64,000 nt of DNA from Siphonodentalium dalli. Lineage: Eukaryota; Mollusca; Scaphopoda; Gadilida; Siphonodentaliidae. The stretch spans positions 48,988,073 through 49,052,072 of the forward strand of contig CP136064.1 in NCBI GenBank assembly GCA_032622095.1. The letters run 5' to 3'. Both the position numbers and the translations under genes were made by a program. Under the pieces are notes generated by a model. That model searched no databases. It saw only the letters and a list, made by a program, of their open reading frames with translations, and was not told the origin of the DNA. Below, one piece after another: positions 1-11,409 of the stretch. Positions within the stretch are counted from its first letter, which is position 1. Every line of letters begins with the position of its first letter.

Positions 1-305
1 TGGCTAATCACACGCAAATGGCATAAACGCTCTTTATTTGTTCCATATCAGGAATTCACCCACAAAGAACGCTCTTTATGTTTACCATCATAATATAAAC
101 AAACACCAGAAAAGTAACTTTTTATGCTTTTGTTTACATAACAATAGTCAAATATATGACAATAACATACTGTTTATGCGATATTTCTTATTTGTATACG
201 GACAAAGTCTGTCTACATTTTGATGTTCTTTCTGTTTGTGGCGGTTTTTGACGGGTGGAAATATTTTTACAGGATACCCACCGCCAAGGCCAACCGTACC
301 TTTAA
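1..305 (+). mobile_element. MITE-1 (TTAAAGGCACG family), right part
   Basis: Nearly identical to 16270-16571 and 26165-26465; the left part lies before the window. Ends CCGTACCTTTAA, the inverse of the family start TTAAAGGCACGTGCGGCC. Confidence 0.85.
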
Positions 306-565
306 TAAACATCAAATTAACCTAACTTATCAACATATATTTAGTTTAACAGCTTTCATGAACACTTAACTCATGATTACTAATATGTATTCTATATAAA
401 CAAAATTGTAAGTGGCAACACATACATGTACTTGGTATAAATTTGACACTTTTTTAAGCCCATAAATGCAACAACAAAAAATACGTTGATTGCTTATAAT
501 TATGCCTCAGGCACATTATTTTCAAAATATTAGATGTTGTAAAAAAAAAAAAATCACAATTTCCG

Positions 566-2375
566 TTAGTGAGGTTCCAGTTCGAACCAAACTTCAATTT
601 CATGTGTAATGCGGATGGAGTGAATAATCTGGCCAGCTCCTCGAGGGATAGTTCTGATCAAATTTTCAATTTCACTTGGAGTACAGGTGGGGTGACTAAA
701 CCTCCAAGGGAATTTCTGCCCACGTTTTGGATTTCATTGGATCGCGGGCGAGGTGAATAATCTGGTCATGAACACCTCTTAAGGGAACTTCTGCCCAAAT
801 TTTAAATTTCACTTGGATTACTGGTGGGAACCTCGTAAGGGAAGTTCTGCCTAAATTTCCAATTTTCCTGGAGTCGCGGGTGGGGTGAATAAATCTGGCC
901 AGCGCCTCTACTAGTAGAAGTTCTGACCAAATTTTCAATGTCGTTGGATCGTAAGTGGGGTGAATAATCTGGCCAGCACCTCTAGGGTAAGTTCTGCCCA
1001 AATTTTCAATTTCATTTCATCGCGTGTGTGAATATGGCCAGAGCCTTTTGGGCAAGTTATGACCAAATTTTAAATTTCTCTTGCTTTACGGGTGGGATGA
1101 CTAGACCTCAAGAAGGGAAGTTCTACCCGAATTTTCAATTTCATTTGATCGTGGGTGGGGTGAATAATCTGGCCAGCGCCTCTAGGAGAAGTTCTGACCA
1201 AATTTTCAATGTCATTGGATCGCGGGTGGTATGAATAATCTGGCCAGTTACTCTAGGGGAAGTTCTGCCCAAATTTCTCATTTCACTGAATCAAGGTAAG
1301 GTGAATAACCTGGCCAGCGCCTCAGAGAAGTTCTGCCCAAATATCCAATTTCCTGGAATCGCAGGTGGGGTGAATAAATCCCGGCCAGCGCCTCTACTAG
1401 CAGAAGTTCTGCCCAAATTTTCAATGTCATTTGATCGCGTGTGTCGTGAATAATATGACCAGAGCCTATATGGTAAATTTTAAATTTATCTTTATATTAC
1501 GGGTGGGATGACTAGACATATAGAAGGGAAGTTCTACCCAAATATTCAATTTATTTGATCGTGGGTGGGGTGAATAATATGGCCAGGGGAAGTTCTGACC
1601 AAATTTTCAATGTCATTGGATCGCGGGTGGTGTGAATAATCTGGCCAGCTCCTCTAGGGGGAAGTTCTGCCCAAAATTTCGATTTCATTTTATCGCAGGT
1701 GGGGTGAATAATCTGGCCAGCCCCTTTACAGGAAGATCTGCCCTAATTTTCAATTTCATGTGGTGGGAGTGAATAATCTGGCCAGGTCCTCTGGGGGAAG
1801 TTCTGCTCAAATTTTCAATTTCATTTGATCGTGGGTGGGGTGAATAAACTTCTAGTAGGGGAAGTTCTGCCAAATATTTCCATTTTATTAGATGGCGGGT
1901 GGGGTGAATAATCTGACCAGTGCATCTAGGGGAAATTCTGCCCAAATTTTCAATTTCCCTTGGATTACGGGTGGGGTGACTAAACCTGTAAGAGAAGTTC
2001 TGCCCAAATTACCCATTTCATTGAATCGCGGGTGGGCTGAATAACCTGGCCAGTGCCTCAAGGGGAAGTTCTGTCCAAACTTTCAATTTCATTTGATCAT
2101 GGGTGTGATGAATAATCTGCCCAACCCCTTTATGAGAAGATCTGCCCTAATTTTCGATTTCACGTGGATTGCTGTGGGGATGAATAATCTAGACACTGTC
2201 TCTTGTGGTAGTTCTGCCCAAATTTAAATTTCATTTGATCGCTGGTGGGGTAAATAATCTGGCCAGCGTCTTTAGGGGAAGTTCTACCCAAATTTTCAAT
2301 AGCGGTTCAATGAGTGAATAATCTGCCCATCACCTCAAGGGGAAGTTCTGCTCAAATTTTCAATTTCATTGGAAT
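566..2375. repeat. Degenerate satellite, about 72-bp unit
   Basis: About 24 copies of a unit built on GTGAATAATCTGGCCAG, CTCTAGGGGAAGTTCTGCCC and AAATTTTCAATTTCATTTG. Spacing measured at 1632 and 1704 is 72 bp. No gene is seen. Confidence 0.85.
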
Positions 2376-2439
2376 TATCAGAGAAACCACATTCTTATGA
2401 AACAGCAATACTAGTACATTATATATATATAATTGACCA

Positions 2440-2815
2440 TGGAGTTTAATAGATTTTTTTTTGGAGTTATGTCCCTGGCCCCGCCCACATTTGACCCAGT
2501 GACCTCAATTGCACAAATCTGAATCCCAGCCACCAAAGGATCCTTCATACCAAATATGAACCCATTTGACCTGGTATTTGAGATGTTTAAAAGAATTACT
2601 ATGGAGGTAAAGAGTTATGGCCCGGGCTTCGCAACTATTTGACCCAGTAACCTCATTTGAACAAATCTTAATGTGAGTCACCTAGGGAACATCCACACCA
2701 AATATGACCCCATTTGGTCTTATGGTTCCAGATATGTTTAAAGAATTGTTGAGACAGACGGACGAACGAGGAGTGATGAATATAGCTCCACTGGAGACTT
2801 CGTCTCAGATGAGCG
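2440..2815 (+). repeat. Dispersed repeat with internal duplication
   Basis: Two diverged halves about 145 bp apart share TTTGACCCAGT, ACCTCA, CCAAATATGA and CCATTTG; it ends GAGACAGACGGACGAACGAG and ATGAATATAGCTCC. The tail type is common in molluscan retroposons. No open frame. Confidence 0.5.
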
Positions 2816-3867
2816 AAAAACTAGCTGATGTGCCAGACATCGTCCAGGATATTTAGGGATTTCTTTGTGATCGCCTCCGTCTGGGCGGAATATACAGCGT
2901 CTGGACAAACCTTTGTTCGATATTTTAGAGAAAAAAAACCACTATGTACCAGTACTGAGTTTAGTAAAATTCTGTCAAATATTTGTTCAAGTTATCGACT
3001 GGACGGACAGACACTGCTCATATATATAGTCCCCTAAAATAATGATATATCACAAATGAATGATTATTGGGCTAGTGAAATGCTTTATACTCATATCATG
3101 ATATATTCTTTCATGTTTGGCTTCCAAGAAGAACTTTAGAATTCAATGGTCTGAGGACAATATCCCATTTGATGGAATTCCATGTTAGGCTTGGAATGAA
3201 GAAGCTTGAGTGTCGGCATGGTGTTGACAGAAAGAAAAAGCGGAAGTTGGCTAATTCTCAACAGCATGTTACAGTCATTTAATTTAATTATGTATAGCTG
3301 TATTATTCATGACCATGAAAGGCTAATTGAAAAATGAAAATAAGAAACTTCAGTTGAATATTGTGAATAATAGGTCCTCAAGTCTAAAACATTGAAACTA
3401 TCAAATAAATGAATAGAACATTCAATATCAAACCATAGTCTCTTTCAGATGAGTCTCTCATTCTAAATGTGTTATTTATAGACTAGACAGCTGGACTAGA
3501 TTAATATGAAGTGAAATAAGTTTCATAACAAGAGCATGGCTAAGGTGCACGGCAAAATATGCCCTTGATAATTCCAATGAAGGCCATAACTCTGGTGAAA
3601 ATTGGCAGGCCCCAAATTTAAAGTTATCCTATATTTTGTGCTAGTGAACACATATACCAATTTGTAACCATACTGTAATAATGTCCTTCATTTTGCAGCC
3701 AGCTGAGCACAATCTCAAAGAAACACAAGAAACGCCAACAAATGCAGAATTCAATTAAATATGGTTGCAGAGCAAGAATTATTATAAAGGAGGTGGCAAA
3801 GTTTCCAGATTTTAAAGTATGTCATGAGATATATTATTAAATTGTCTTAATAAGATCATACTAATCA

Positions 3868-3972
3868 GGTCGCTGTACTACCGAGTATATGAAGGTCGCT
3901 GTACTACCGAGTATAGGAACTGGTCGCTGTACTACCGAGTATAGGAAGGTCGCTGTATTACCGAGTATAGGA
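3868..3972. repeat. Short tandem array, GGTCGCTGTACTACCGAGTA
   Basis: Four copies of a 23-27 bp unit; the last has one change (TATTACC). Confidence 0.85.
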
Positions 3973-3995
3973 AATCTGGCTGCTTCTCTTGAACA

Positions 3996-4395
3996 TTAAC
4001 CCTTTACCCAACAGAACGGCCCTGTGCCAATGCATTCTCTTATATATGCGAGTCGACCATAGGTCACCTCGCATATATAAGAGAATGCATTGGCTTAACA
4101 CATTAAAAATTATAAAATTGTTGAAGAATGTAAGAAAAAATTGTAAAAAGTGTTAAAAAAGATTTTTTTTTAAGCCAATGCATTCTCTTATATATGCGAG
4201 GCGACCTATGGTCGACTCGCATATATAAGAGAATGCATTGGCACAGGGCATAACTGTAACCATCACAATGTGGTCAATGAACCAGTTCCAATGATATCCA
4301 TATTTGTATGGCTCTATTGAGACAGACCGAAGATATTTTAGGCTGTTGAAGCTTTATTTGGCCGGTTTTGTCCGGTTTGTTGGGTAAAAGGTTAA
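3996..4395 (-). mobile_element. MITE-2 (TTAACCCTTTACCCAACA ends) with double hairpin
   Basis: Terminal inverted repeats TTAACCCTTTACCCAACA and its inverse. Two about 70-bp hairpins, each with perfect arms starting CCAATGCATTCTCTTATATA, stand as reverse complements around an AT-rich spacer. One arm is followed by a 130-bp unique stretch (CAATGTGGTCAATGA to CTTTATTTGGCC). Confidence 0.9.
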
Positions 4396-4549
4396 GTGTT
4401 GTGATTGACTAACACTGACTTAATGCTTCTAGGATGTAATGGAATTCCCCTGTTTTGTTTAGACTCTGGAAAACATAACTGGTTGAAGAGCAGATTAATT
4501 GGACTGGCTAAAGATATGTGGGTAATATATGAAGCGCGCACATTGTCAA

Positions 4550-4650
4550 GTTATATATGATGCTCCCTATGGACTCGCAAATATATAAGAGAATGCATTG
4601 GCACAGAGTTTTCAGAAAATTTCAGAAAGCTCAAGTCATGGAAGGGTTAA
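4550..4650. mobile_element. MITE-3 fragment with half of the hairpin
   Basis: TATAAGAGAATGCATTGGCA followed by a GAAAATTTCAGAAAGCTCAAG stretch and CATGGAAGGGTTAA, the inverse of the MITE-3 start TTAACCCTTTCATGAC. Confidence 0.6.
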
Positions 4651-4674
4651 ACATTATCTGCCACAAGTGTATGT

Positions 4675-4822
4675 AATAAATACAGAACGCAACTTTCATC
4701 ATAATCTTAATATTTTATTGAATAGTTATGCTGCGCTCTCGTGAAATACATTATTGCGCCTTCCACACTTCATTCAATAAATTCTCAGTTAAGATGTATG
4801 TTGTGCTCTGTCTATTTCATAA
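4675..4822 (+). mobile_element. Small MITE (CAGAACGCAACTT ends)
   Basis: Starts TAAATACAGAACGCAAC, ends TTGTGCTCTGTCTATTT; a longer diverged copy is at 9425-9608. Confidence 0.55.
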
Positions 4823-5165
4823 GAGAATCAAAAGCAAATTTCATACTATCAGTTAATATGGTTTGACATCTCACCGATTATATGAACAGGAATCAATGGC
4901 ATGATCATATATATAGATGAGAGTTTCCTTCCATTAAATATATTATTTTTTAATTATTTGACAATCTAACATTTTTTTAAAATTTGAATTTATTTAGATT
5001 TCAAACACTGAAGACAAATGAAAGGCCATAGCTAAGAAGCTCCGAGATGCCTTGCAAGAAGGAACAGCAGATCAGCAGAAATTTTATGTCAGCTTGCCAA
5101 ATGAAGCCGATCAGTGGCCACCAAATCGGTGAGGTAAATGCAAATGTTTATTAAGTGAATGCAAT

Positions 5166-5208
5166 ATATTTACACACACACACATATATATATACCCCCC
5201 CCCCCCGC
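5166..5208. repeat. CA/TA microsatellite and poly-C
   Basis: CACACACACACA, then TATATATATA, then about 14 C. Confidence 0.9.
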
Positions 5209-5269
5209 CCAGTTTTTAAAATACTGAGATGTTTCACATGTCAGTAAACATTTAGTTAACATAATAAAA

Positions 5270-5865
5270 TAACAGTTCCCACTGCAGGTGCACAACTCTT
5301 AACCCTAATCTTAAACCCATTGACTGAAAATGTGGGAATAAAAGCTTGAACAAAATTATGCATGTGGCAAAAAAAAATAAGATACAAAAGTTTAATCAAA
5401 ACTTAACATTAAACATTGGAGAAGGTCAAAGCATTGAAAAAATATTCAATGAAAATAGAGTGAAGACTAAAATATAACGTCTGTCCGTCTTTTTTGGTGA
5501 GTTATCCCCCTTTTTCGACTTATAATCGCAGGAGCACAGGTTCCCCTGGTACTAAATATCAGTGCCAAGATTAAAAAACATTGACCTAAAAATGTAGGAA
5601 TAAAAGCTCGGACAAAATTATACATGTTGCGAAAATTTTCTAAGTAAAAAAAGGGGATAACTCCACCAAAAAAAGGTCTGACAGACGTCATAATCGCAGG
5701 TGCACAGGTTCCCATGGTGGTTGATGTCTGTGCCAAGTTTCACGGAAAATGATCATAAAACGACAGAAAAACTCAGGACAAATTTGTGTCCGCGGACGGA
5801 CGACTGGCGGACAAGCTGATTCCAGTATCCCCCACAACTTCGTTGCGGGGGTATAATTAAATTGA
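5270..5865. repeat. Duplicated retroposon-like repeat
   Basis: Blocks with ATAATCGCAGGTGCACAGGTT, AATGTAGGAATAAAAGCT and TTATCCCC recur two to three times. It ends with GGACGGACGACTGGCGGACA and ACTTCGTTGCGGGGGTATAA, a tail often seen at the ends of molluscan retroposons. No coding capacity. Confidence 0.5.
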
Positions 5866-6049
5866 CCAATAAAACTGAAATAGAGTTGAAAGGATGTACA
5901 TGTGGACAAACAGACAAATGAAGAATAATATAAAGCAACATTGCCTGCATACCTTTTCACCAAGTGTAAAATTATTATTTCTCTTGACACATTCAACATT
6001 AGAACAGACTTTCATTGAAAATTTCTGATTTTCAAATGAGTAATTAAAA

Positions 6050-6357
6050 TTGCAAGAAAATAAGAATCAACCAATCGATAGCAGGCTAGTGAACAAAATA
6101 GCCGACTTAGTCAAAGATAGCATACAAGATGTCACAACTATCGACCAACAGTTACAAAGGGAAGTGAAAGAAATCTTCCATGGAAGTGAACTACCATCAG
6201 CATACAACTCACGATTTTACCCTAAGAAAAGCAACATACGTGCTGTTATAAATTCTTTGAAACGAAAGCAGAGAACATCACCAGTCGACCAAGAAAACCT
6301 GGATGAAAAGGTGAAATAATGGCGGCAGAAATATCCAGAGGATAATTTTTTCTTCAG
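6050..6357 (+). pseudogene. MULE-like gene, exon with in-frame TAA
   Basis: Encodes LVNKIADLVKDSIQDV, then FYPKKSNIRAVINSLKRKQR, SPVDQENL, and after TAA 6317-6319 continues WRQKYPEDNFFFR in the same frame up to a GTATCC donor at 6358. Continuation of family-like sequence after the stop shows a nonsense mutation, not the true end. The junction to 7253 rebuilds an Arg codon (AG|G). Confidence 0.6.
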
Positions 6358-7138
6358 GTATCCAATTAATACGAAAATATATTGAAACCGGTGTTGACAG
6401 TATTATTCCTTAAAGGTGACACAATATCTTCAAAGTGGTTCATCTAAAATAGTGATGTGCAGTGATACAGTTTCTCGGTTTTCTTTCAGTTTTATTTCGC
6501 AACCGGTATCTTCTATAATATCTATTCTTTCGGTTTTAATTAACAGACAACTCTGGTCACTGTTACAAGAATTGTGGTTAGCGCACGCTTTGTCAGCTGC
6601 TACTTGCCACCACTAGCAGTTTCAATTTGGAAGAGTTAGGCAGCATATGATTGATAATGGCACATATTGCCACATTGAGTGTATAGATTATGGAAATCAC
6701 TGGAAAATGGCTGGAAATATGACACATTATACCATCTACTCTTTTCATATAGTCATTGGTGTATTGCGTAAAACCATAACAAACAAAAAACCGGCTTTTT
6801 CTACATAAACCATACCAAAACCAAACTGAAATTTCAAAACTGCAAATCACTAATTGAAAATGACATAAAATTCTGTACAACAATTATCATCAATATATAC
6901 ATGAAAAAATAGATTGACTTGTTTCCATTTTAATTATTCTCTCCAATAATGAGCATTAGAATGTCTAAAACATTGTTATGTAAACATTACTCTTCCAGTG
7001 AAGTTACCGAAAAAAAATTGCAATTAGTCCAATATATTTATACTTTATGGTTTCAATCCAACTTACATAATTTCATTCCATTAAGTCAGCATTAACTTCA
7101 ATGGACAAAAGGCACGTGCATTCCTTGGGTGAGTGCAA

Positions 7139-7162
7139 GGGGGGGGGGGGGGGGGGGGGGGG
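7139..7162 (+). repeat. Uninterrupted poly-G run
   Basis: More than 20 consecutive G in an intron of the decayed MULE-like gene. Confidence 0.9.
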
Positions 7163-7252
7163 CACTGTAAAAATAATAACTGAACCATGACCTTCTGCGT
7201 GTCAGTAAACCAAGATTATTCCTTATTTGTCCATCCAAACTTTCTATTCTAG

Positions 7253-7568
7253 GCCTCATGCTCAGTGTGATGATGGGAGAAATGATAAATTTCTATTTGT
7301 TCATCAAAGTGAATGGCAACGGCGTTTGCTGCAAAGATATGGTAACCATGTTACATTTCTGGATGCAACTTACAAGTCGACCCAGTATTCACTACCCCTT
7401 TTCTTCATAGCAGTGAAGACGAACTGCATGTATGCAGTTGTTGGAACTTTTATGATTGAGACTGAGGCAGCTAGTGATATTGCAGAAGCCCTCCGTATAA
7501 TATCATCAACAAATTTTATGGTGGATTTCAGCGAGCCAGAGAAAAATGCATGCAAGCTGTGTTTAAGG
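7253..7568 (+). pseudogene. MULE-like gene, catalytic-core exon
   Basis: Acceptor TTCTATTCTAG ends at 7252; donor GTACAT begins at 7569. Encodes FVHQSEWQRRLLQRYG, FLDATYKSTQYSLPLFF and FMVDFSEPEKNA. The Asp of LDATYK and the Asp of MVDF correspond to the first two acidic catalytic positions of MULE-type DDE transposases. Confidence 0.65.
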
Positions 7569-8020
7569 GTACATAATACTCATATATATCATTTAATATT
7601 TGTCTGGTAACTATCTATCCTGTATTACCAACTGCAACTCACAATTTAAGGTGTTGTCAACTTAAGAAATTGTATATAAATAATGATGAGAATACGTTGA
7701 CATCACTAAAATCAGCCGCATAGAACACGCCAAGCTCAGATTTAATTCCGCATTTGTTTGTGTTTAGGGTATGCAATAAATAAAGCTGCAATCATGTTGG
7801 TTTTGTTTAGACTAGAGACAGTGTTGGCTGATTTAAATCATTGATTTCAATCAATGATATATTTCAAAAACAATCACTGATTAAAATCAAAACTTTTGTA
7901 AACATGTAAATGGCAACCAAGTCATTCTACCACATACTCTGCCATCTAAACTACTCTAGTTGTCTAATGTTTATATTCGATATATGGTGTGATTATGTCC
8001 TCAAGTCAGAGGAGCAAATG

Positions 8021-8412
8021 TGATTGATAATTAGATCATGCCATAAATGATAAACCTTTACTCTATTATCTGTTTCTTATAAATGTACTTTACTGTAGGT
8101 GAAGGTCCAACTCGAAATTTCACGATTTAAGTGACTTTGTGAGCTATTATATTATGGAATTTCTTCTGGGTAATTAATTCAATGTTTATTGGGATATCGG
8201 CCATAAAAGTCAAGAAAAATCATGCAATTCACCTACAGTGAAGTAGATTATTAAGGAACAGATAATAACTAAGAAATATATTCCCCGCATTATCTTTTTG
8301 ACTTTATAAAGTTCCATGTCAAAACTTCAAAAAGTTCGCAAGTTTTGTAGTGGTGGAATATGATATCTACGAGCGTTAGTCAGAGTAGAGATTTATGGCA
8401 TGATCTAATTGA
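8021..8412. mobile_element. Foldback element with nested arms
   Basis: Outer arms: TTAGATCATGCCATAAAT near 8027 and its inverse near 8385. Inner arms: TACTTTACTGTAGGTGAA near 8088 and its inverse near 8237. Likely a MITE. Confidence 0.65.
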
Positions 8413-8559
8413 TAATATATTCAGTTTTATTAGTAAATCTTTAAGCAAAGGTCTCCCTATCCAAATATCACAACATAACTTGGCGATAGCGATTAGCTAT
8501 AACTGATAATTTTTCTTTTCAAATATATGATCACAGGAATCCATACATCAGTACTCAAC

Positions 8560-8860
8560 TTGAAATCAAAAGCTCAAATAATTTGTCTTAACAAGGGGTT
8601 AAAGTATTTGGGGTGGGGGAGTAGTTTTAAATCTCATAACTCTGTCCCTATTCACCCAAAGACCTCACTGTAATTTTTGTGTTTGTTTAATTAAAATTTG
8701 TTTTGTTTTTTCAAAAAGGGTCATGATCAGTTAGAAAATGTTCGCGTTATCGCAACATGCGTAAATTGTCTACGGACAGACCGACGGACGACGAGTGGTC
8801 CATCCAGACGTTGACACTATGTGTACCATAATATGGTATGGGTACACATAAAAAAAAAAC
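8560..8860. repeat. Retroposon-like tail
   Basis: Includes GACAGACCGACGGACGACGA and a TGTGTACCATAATATGGTAT palindrome followed by poly-A at 8851-8859. No gene. Confidence 0.4.
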
Positions 8861-9030
8861 TTTAAATCACCAACCCTGACTCGAGATTACCACATCAACC
8901 CCGACTAGAGATTACAAAATCAAACAGATTGTGGTAGGTTACCATTAACCACCCACACTCATGTGATATGATAAACACTAACCAAAAATAAAAAGTGCTG
9001 CTCTGTAAACAGCTTTATTTCATGTTTCAG

Positions 9031-9272
9031 ATTGCAGTGTACTAATATGTGACTTTCACCGAGAGCAGTCATGGTTGCGGTGGTTAAGGAGCTACAAAAA
9101 TGGTGTCAACAAAGACAGAATGACTATCATCAAGAGTCTGAGAAAAATTGGAGATGCATCAACACCAGCAGAGTGCCAAGCAGAAATTACCAATCTCAAA
9201 TCCACAAAAGAATGGAAGAAATCGACAAAGCTCAGGAAGTGGTTTGGAACCACATGGCTTACTTGTTCAGAG
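9031..9272 (+). pseudogene. MULE-like gene, CDFHREQSW exon
   Basis: Follows CATGTTTCAG and reads DCSVLICDFHREQSWLRWLR and later STKEWKKSTKLRKWFGTTWL before a GTTGTT donor at 9273. The motif CDFHREQSW and the KWFGxTWL ending are typical of the family. The phase does not match the donor at 7569, another sign of decay or of a missed exon. Confidence 0.6.
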
Positions 9273-9424
9273 GTTGTTTCACATCACTTTTATATAAGAA
9301 ATTATACATTATGTTGATTGGCCACTTCCAATTTTATACGCATATATTAAAATGCAACAAAAAAGACATTGTTTGCAGGTATTTATCCACTGGAAAATTG
9401 TCATAATAATTTTTTTTCGATATT

Positions 9425-9608
9425 ATATAGACAGAACATGACACGCATCTTAATTGAGAATCTTTTATTGATTGATTCAAATGAGTTGCGGAGAGGGCAA
9501 GGATATATTTTATAAAAGCAGAGCTTGAGTGATATGACTCATGTACCATCCGCAACTCAATAAAATATTTTAGATTATTGTGCAAGTTGTGTTCTGTATT
9601 TATTCCAC
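9425..9608 (-). mobile_element. Small MITE, second copy of the 4675 family
   Basis: Ends ACAGAACATGACACGCATCT and AAGTTGTGTTCTGTATTTATT; inverted ATTTTATTGAGTTGCGGATG-like arms. The 60 bp after it and 9613-10070 hold no supported gene. Confidence 0.55.
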
Positions 9609-10070
9609 AGGCTTCTGTTGGCCAAGTCTAAGTTTAATCCATAACATTGATACTATAACTACCTTTTTTATGGTTTAAGTCTAAATAAAAACTGGCAATT
9701 GTCTGTTTCGCCCACATCCGTTATACGCTTGTCACCAAAATTGATCCGAGATTGACAACACCGCACGTAATGAACTTCTTGGACGATGTTAGTCCCACAA
9801 CGGCAATTAATTGTGCTGTTGCCCGTACGTATCACACGCTTTGCAGAGGAAATATATCTTTTTCTACGAGTTTCTCTATATTGTTTGATCCACGAAAGGT
9901 CTTGGATTTTAGCAGATTGAAGCAAACGTAGTGAGTCCATTTATCACATGCAAGACATTGAATGCCACGGACCTAACGCGTTTACCCCATACTGTCTTAC
10001 TGATCCATACTGTACATTGCAAGTTTACGAGACGAGCATGATCAAATGTAATGTTAGTATTTACATTTAT

Positions 10071-10345
10071 TTAAAGGCACGGGCGGCGTTCGTTGCAGAA
10101 ATATTCATATTTGTTCAAATCGCCATCAACAGAAGGAATATTAAAATATATATAGTTTTGTTCCTATGCCAAACATAATCAGCACGTAAATAGTATATTG
10201 TCGTCAATACGTACGATGGTGTACGTAAACAAGAGCCTGCTCGTGTTGCAGAAGTTTTGCTCATGTTTACATAATTTAACACAGCGCAATGACGGAGTGA
10301 ATATTTTAACAGCATACCCACCGCCAACGCCGCCCGTATCTTTAA
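10071..10345 (+). mobile_element. MITE-1, short diverged copy
   Basis: Begins TTAAAGGCACGGGCGGC and ends GCCGCCCGTATCTTTAA. It is about 225 bp shorter than the other copies because the middle is missing. The next 500 bp hold no gene, only AATAAAGAGCGTT fragments (about 10498 and 10540) like the MITE-1 interior. Confidence 0.75.
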
Positions 10346-10852
10346 GTGCTTCCTAATCAATTGTTATTGTGTTATACAGAATTGTGTTAGATGTTGGAGA
10401 GACAGCAGTGATTTCCAAAAATACTTGCTTTTACTTGGAGTTATTACCGGTACCGTTAGTGATTTGAATTGCCAAAATACGTGATCGGTTATCTAACAAT
10501 AAAGAGCGTTAATAGTCAGTTGAATCTTGATATGGTATCAATAAAGAGCGTTTATGTATGGAAGTCGAAGCTTACTTTGGTGAGCTAGCACAATGTGTTT
10601 GGGCCAATAGTTGGTTTGTGCATGTATTGGTACTGCATATACACGACGAACTACTTTTATGGCGTTTTATCCACCGAACGTACCAAAAGTGAGCAATTAC
10701 CATGTAAATTTGGTTGAAATAAGTCGTAAACAATTTGAGAAATGAATGGCTGGTATATAATTGACATTAAGCAGATCTGTTAATGTTTTTGTTTAGATCA
10801 CAAGGTATTGAATAATTAATTATGCACTAGCTTTCAGTTCAATATTTATTAT

Positions 10853-11340
10853 TATCCCCCGCCAAATTGAAAATTTGCGTGGGATATAGGAATGGGTTCC
10901 TTTTGTCCGTCCCGAATTTGTAAGAGTCATAACTTGAACAACTGTCAACGGATTTCAAAGATTTTTGGTATATGAGTTCACCAGACCATTATGTACCTAC
11001 AATGAGTTCGCAAGCCAGGTCCGGCCAGACATTTTTACCGGAGTTATTGGACTTTATTTATTATTTTTGTAGTAAAAATATTTGGTAAAAATAGCAAATA
11101 TACGACGTCACAGGGCTCATTTCCACAAATCTCAACGGATTTCAAAGATAATTGGTATATGAGTTCACTTGACCAGGTCCAGCCGGATATTTTCAGCAGA
11201 GTTGTTGGACTTTGTTTATTACTTTTTGGTGCAAATGGACGACGTCACATGGCTAATCTCCACAAATGTCAGTACCTAAAATGAGTTCGCAAGCCAAGCT
11301 TTTGACTTCCCCAACTGCACAATTCGGCGGGGGATACCGC
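10853..11340. repeat. CCCCCGCC-ended dispersed repeat
   Basis: Starts ATTATCCCCCGCCAAATT and ends CGGCGGGGGATACC. Inside, AACGGATTTCAAAGAT with GGTATATGAGTTCAC recurs about 190 bp apart. Confidence 0.55.
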
Positions 11341-11409
11341 CGTCTGCGACTGCTTGTTTATATTTCATTGACAATATCTTCTTTGAGAAATTTATTATGT
11401 TGCTTGATT

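Larger units (their letters stand above)
3115..9272 (+). pseudogene. Decayed multi-exon MULE-transposase-like gene
   Basis: Six exon-like blocks in order read as one protein family: 3115-3248 (NFRIQWSEDNIPFDGIP, then after a frameshift near 3182 GMKKLECRHGVDR), 3699-3816 (SIKYGCRARIIIKEVAKFPDF), 4998-5133 (AKKLRDALQEG and FYVSLPNEA), 6050-6357, 7253-7568 and 9031-9272. Known: this order (Cys/Arg-rich N-terminus, FYVSLP, then LDATYK and CDFHREQSW) is that of the MULE/RNase-H-fold transposase-derived proteins common in invertebrates and related to ZSWIM proteins. Breaks: the frameshift, TGA at 5019-5021, a likely TGA at 5130-5132 and TAA at 6317-6319, and no recognisable C-terminal part. MITEs at 3996-4395, about 4550-4650, 4675-4822 and 8021-8412 sit in its introns. 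Family assignment is from memory of motifs and needs a profile search. Confidence 0.6.

Noticed and set aside
9668-9940. 90-codon minus frame with Cys pairs (INCRCGTN, VRCCQ)
   Set aside because: Slight resemblance to Cys-rich transposon-associated domains, but too weak and short to name; no splice or neighbour support.
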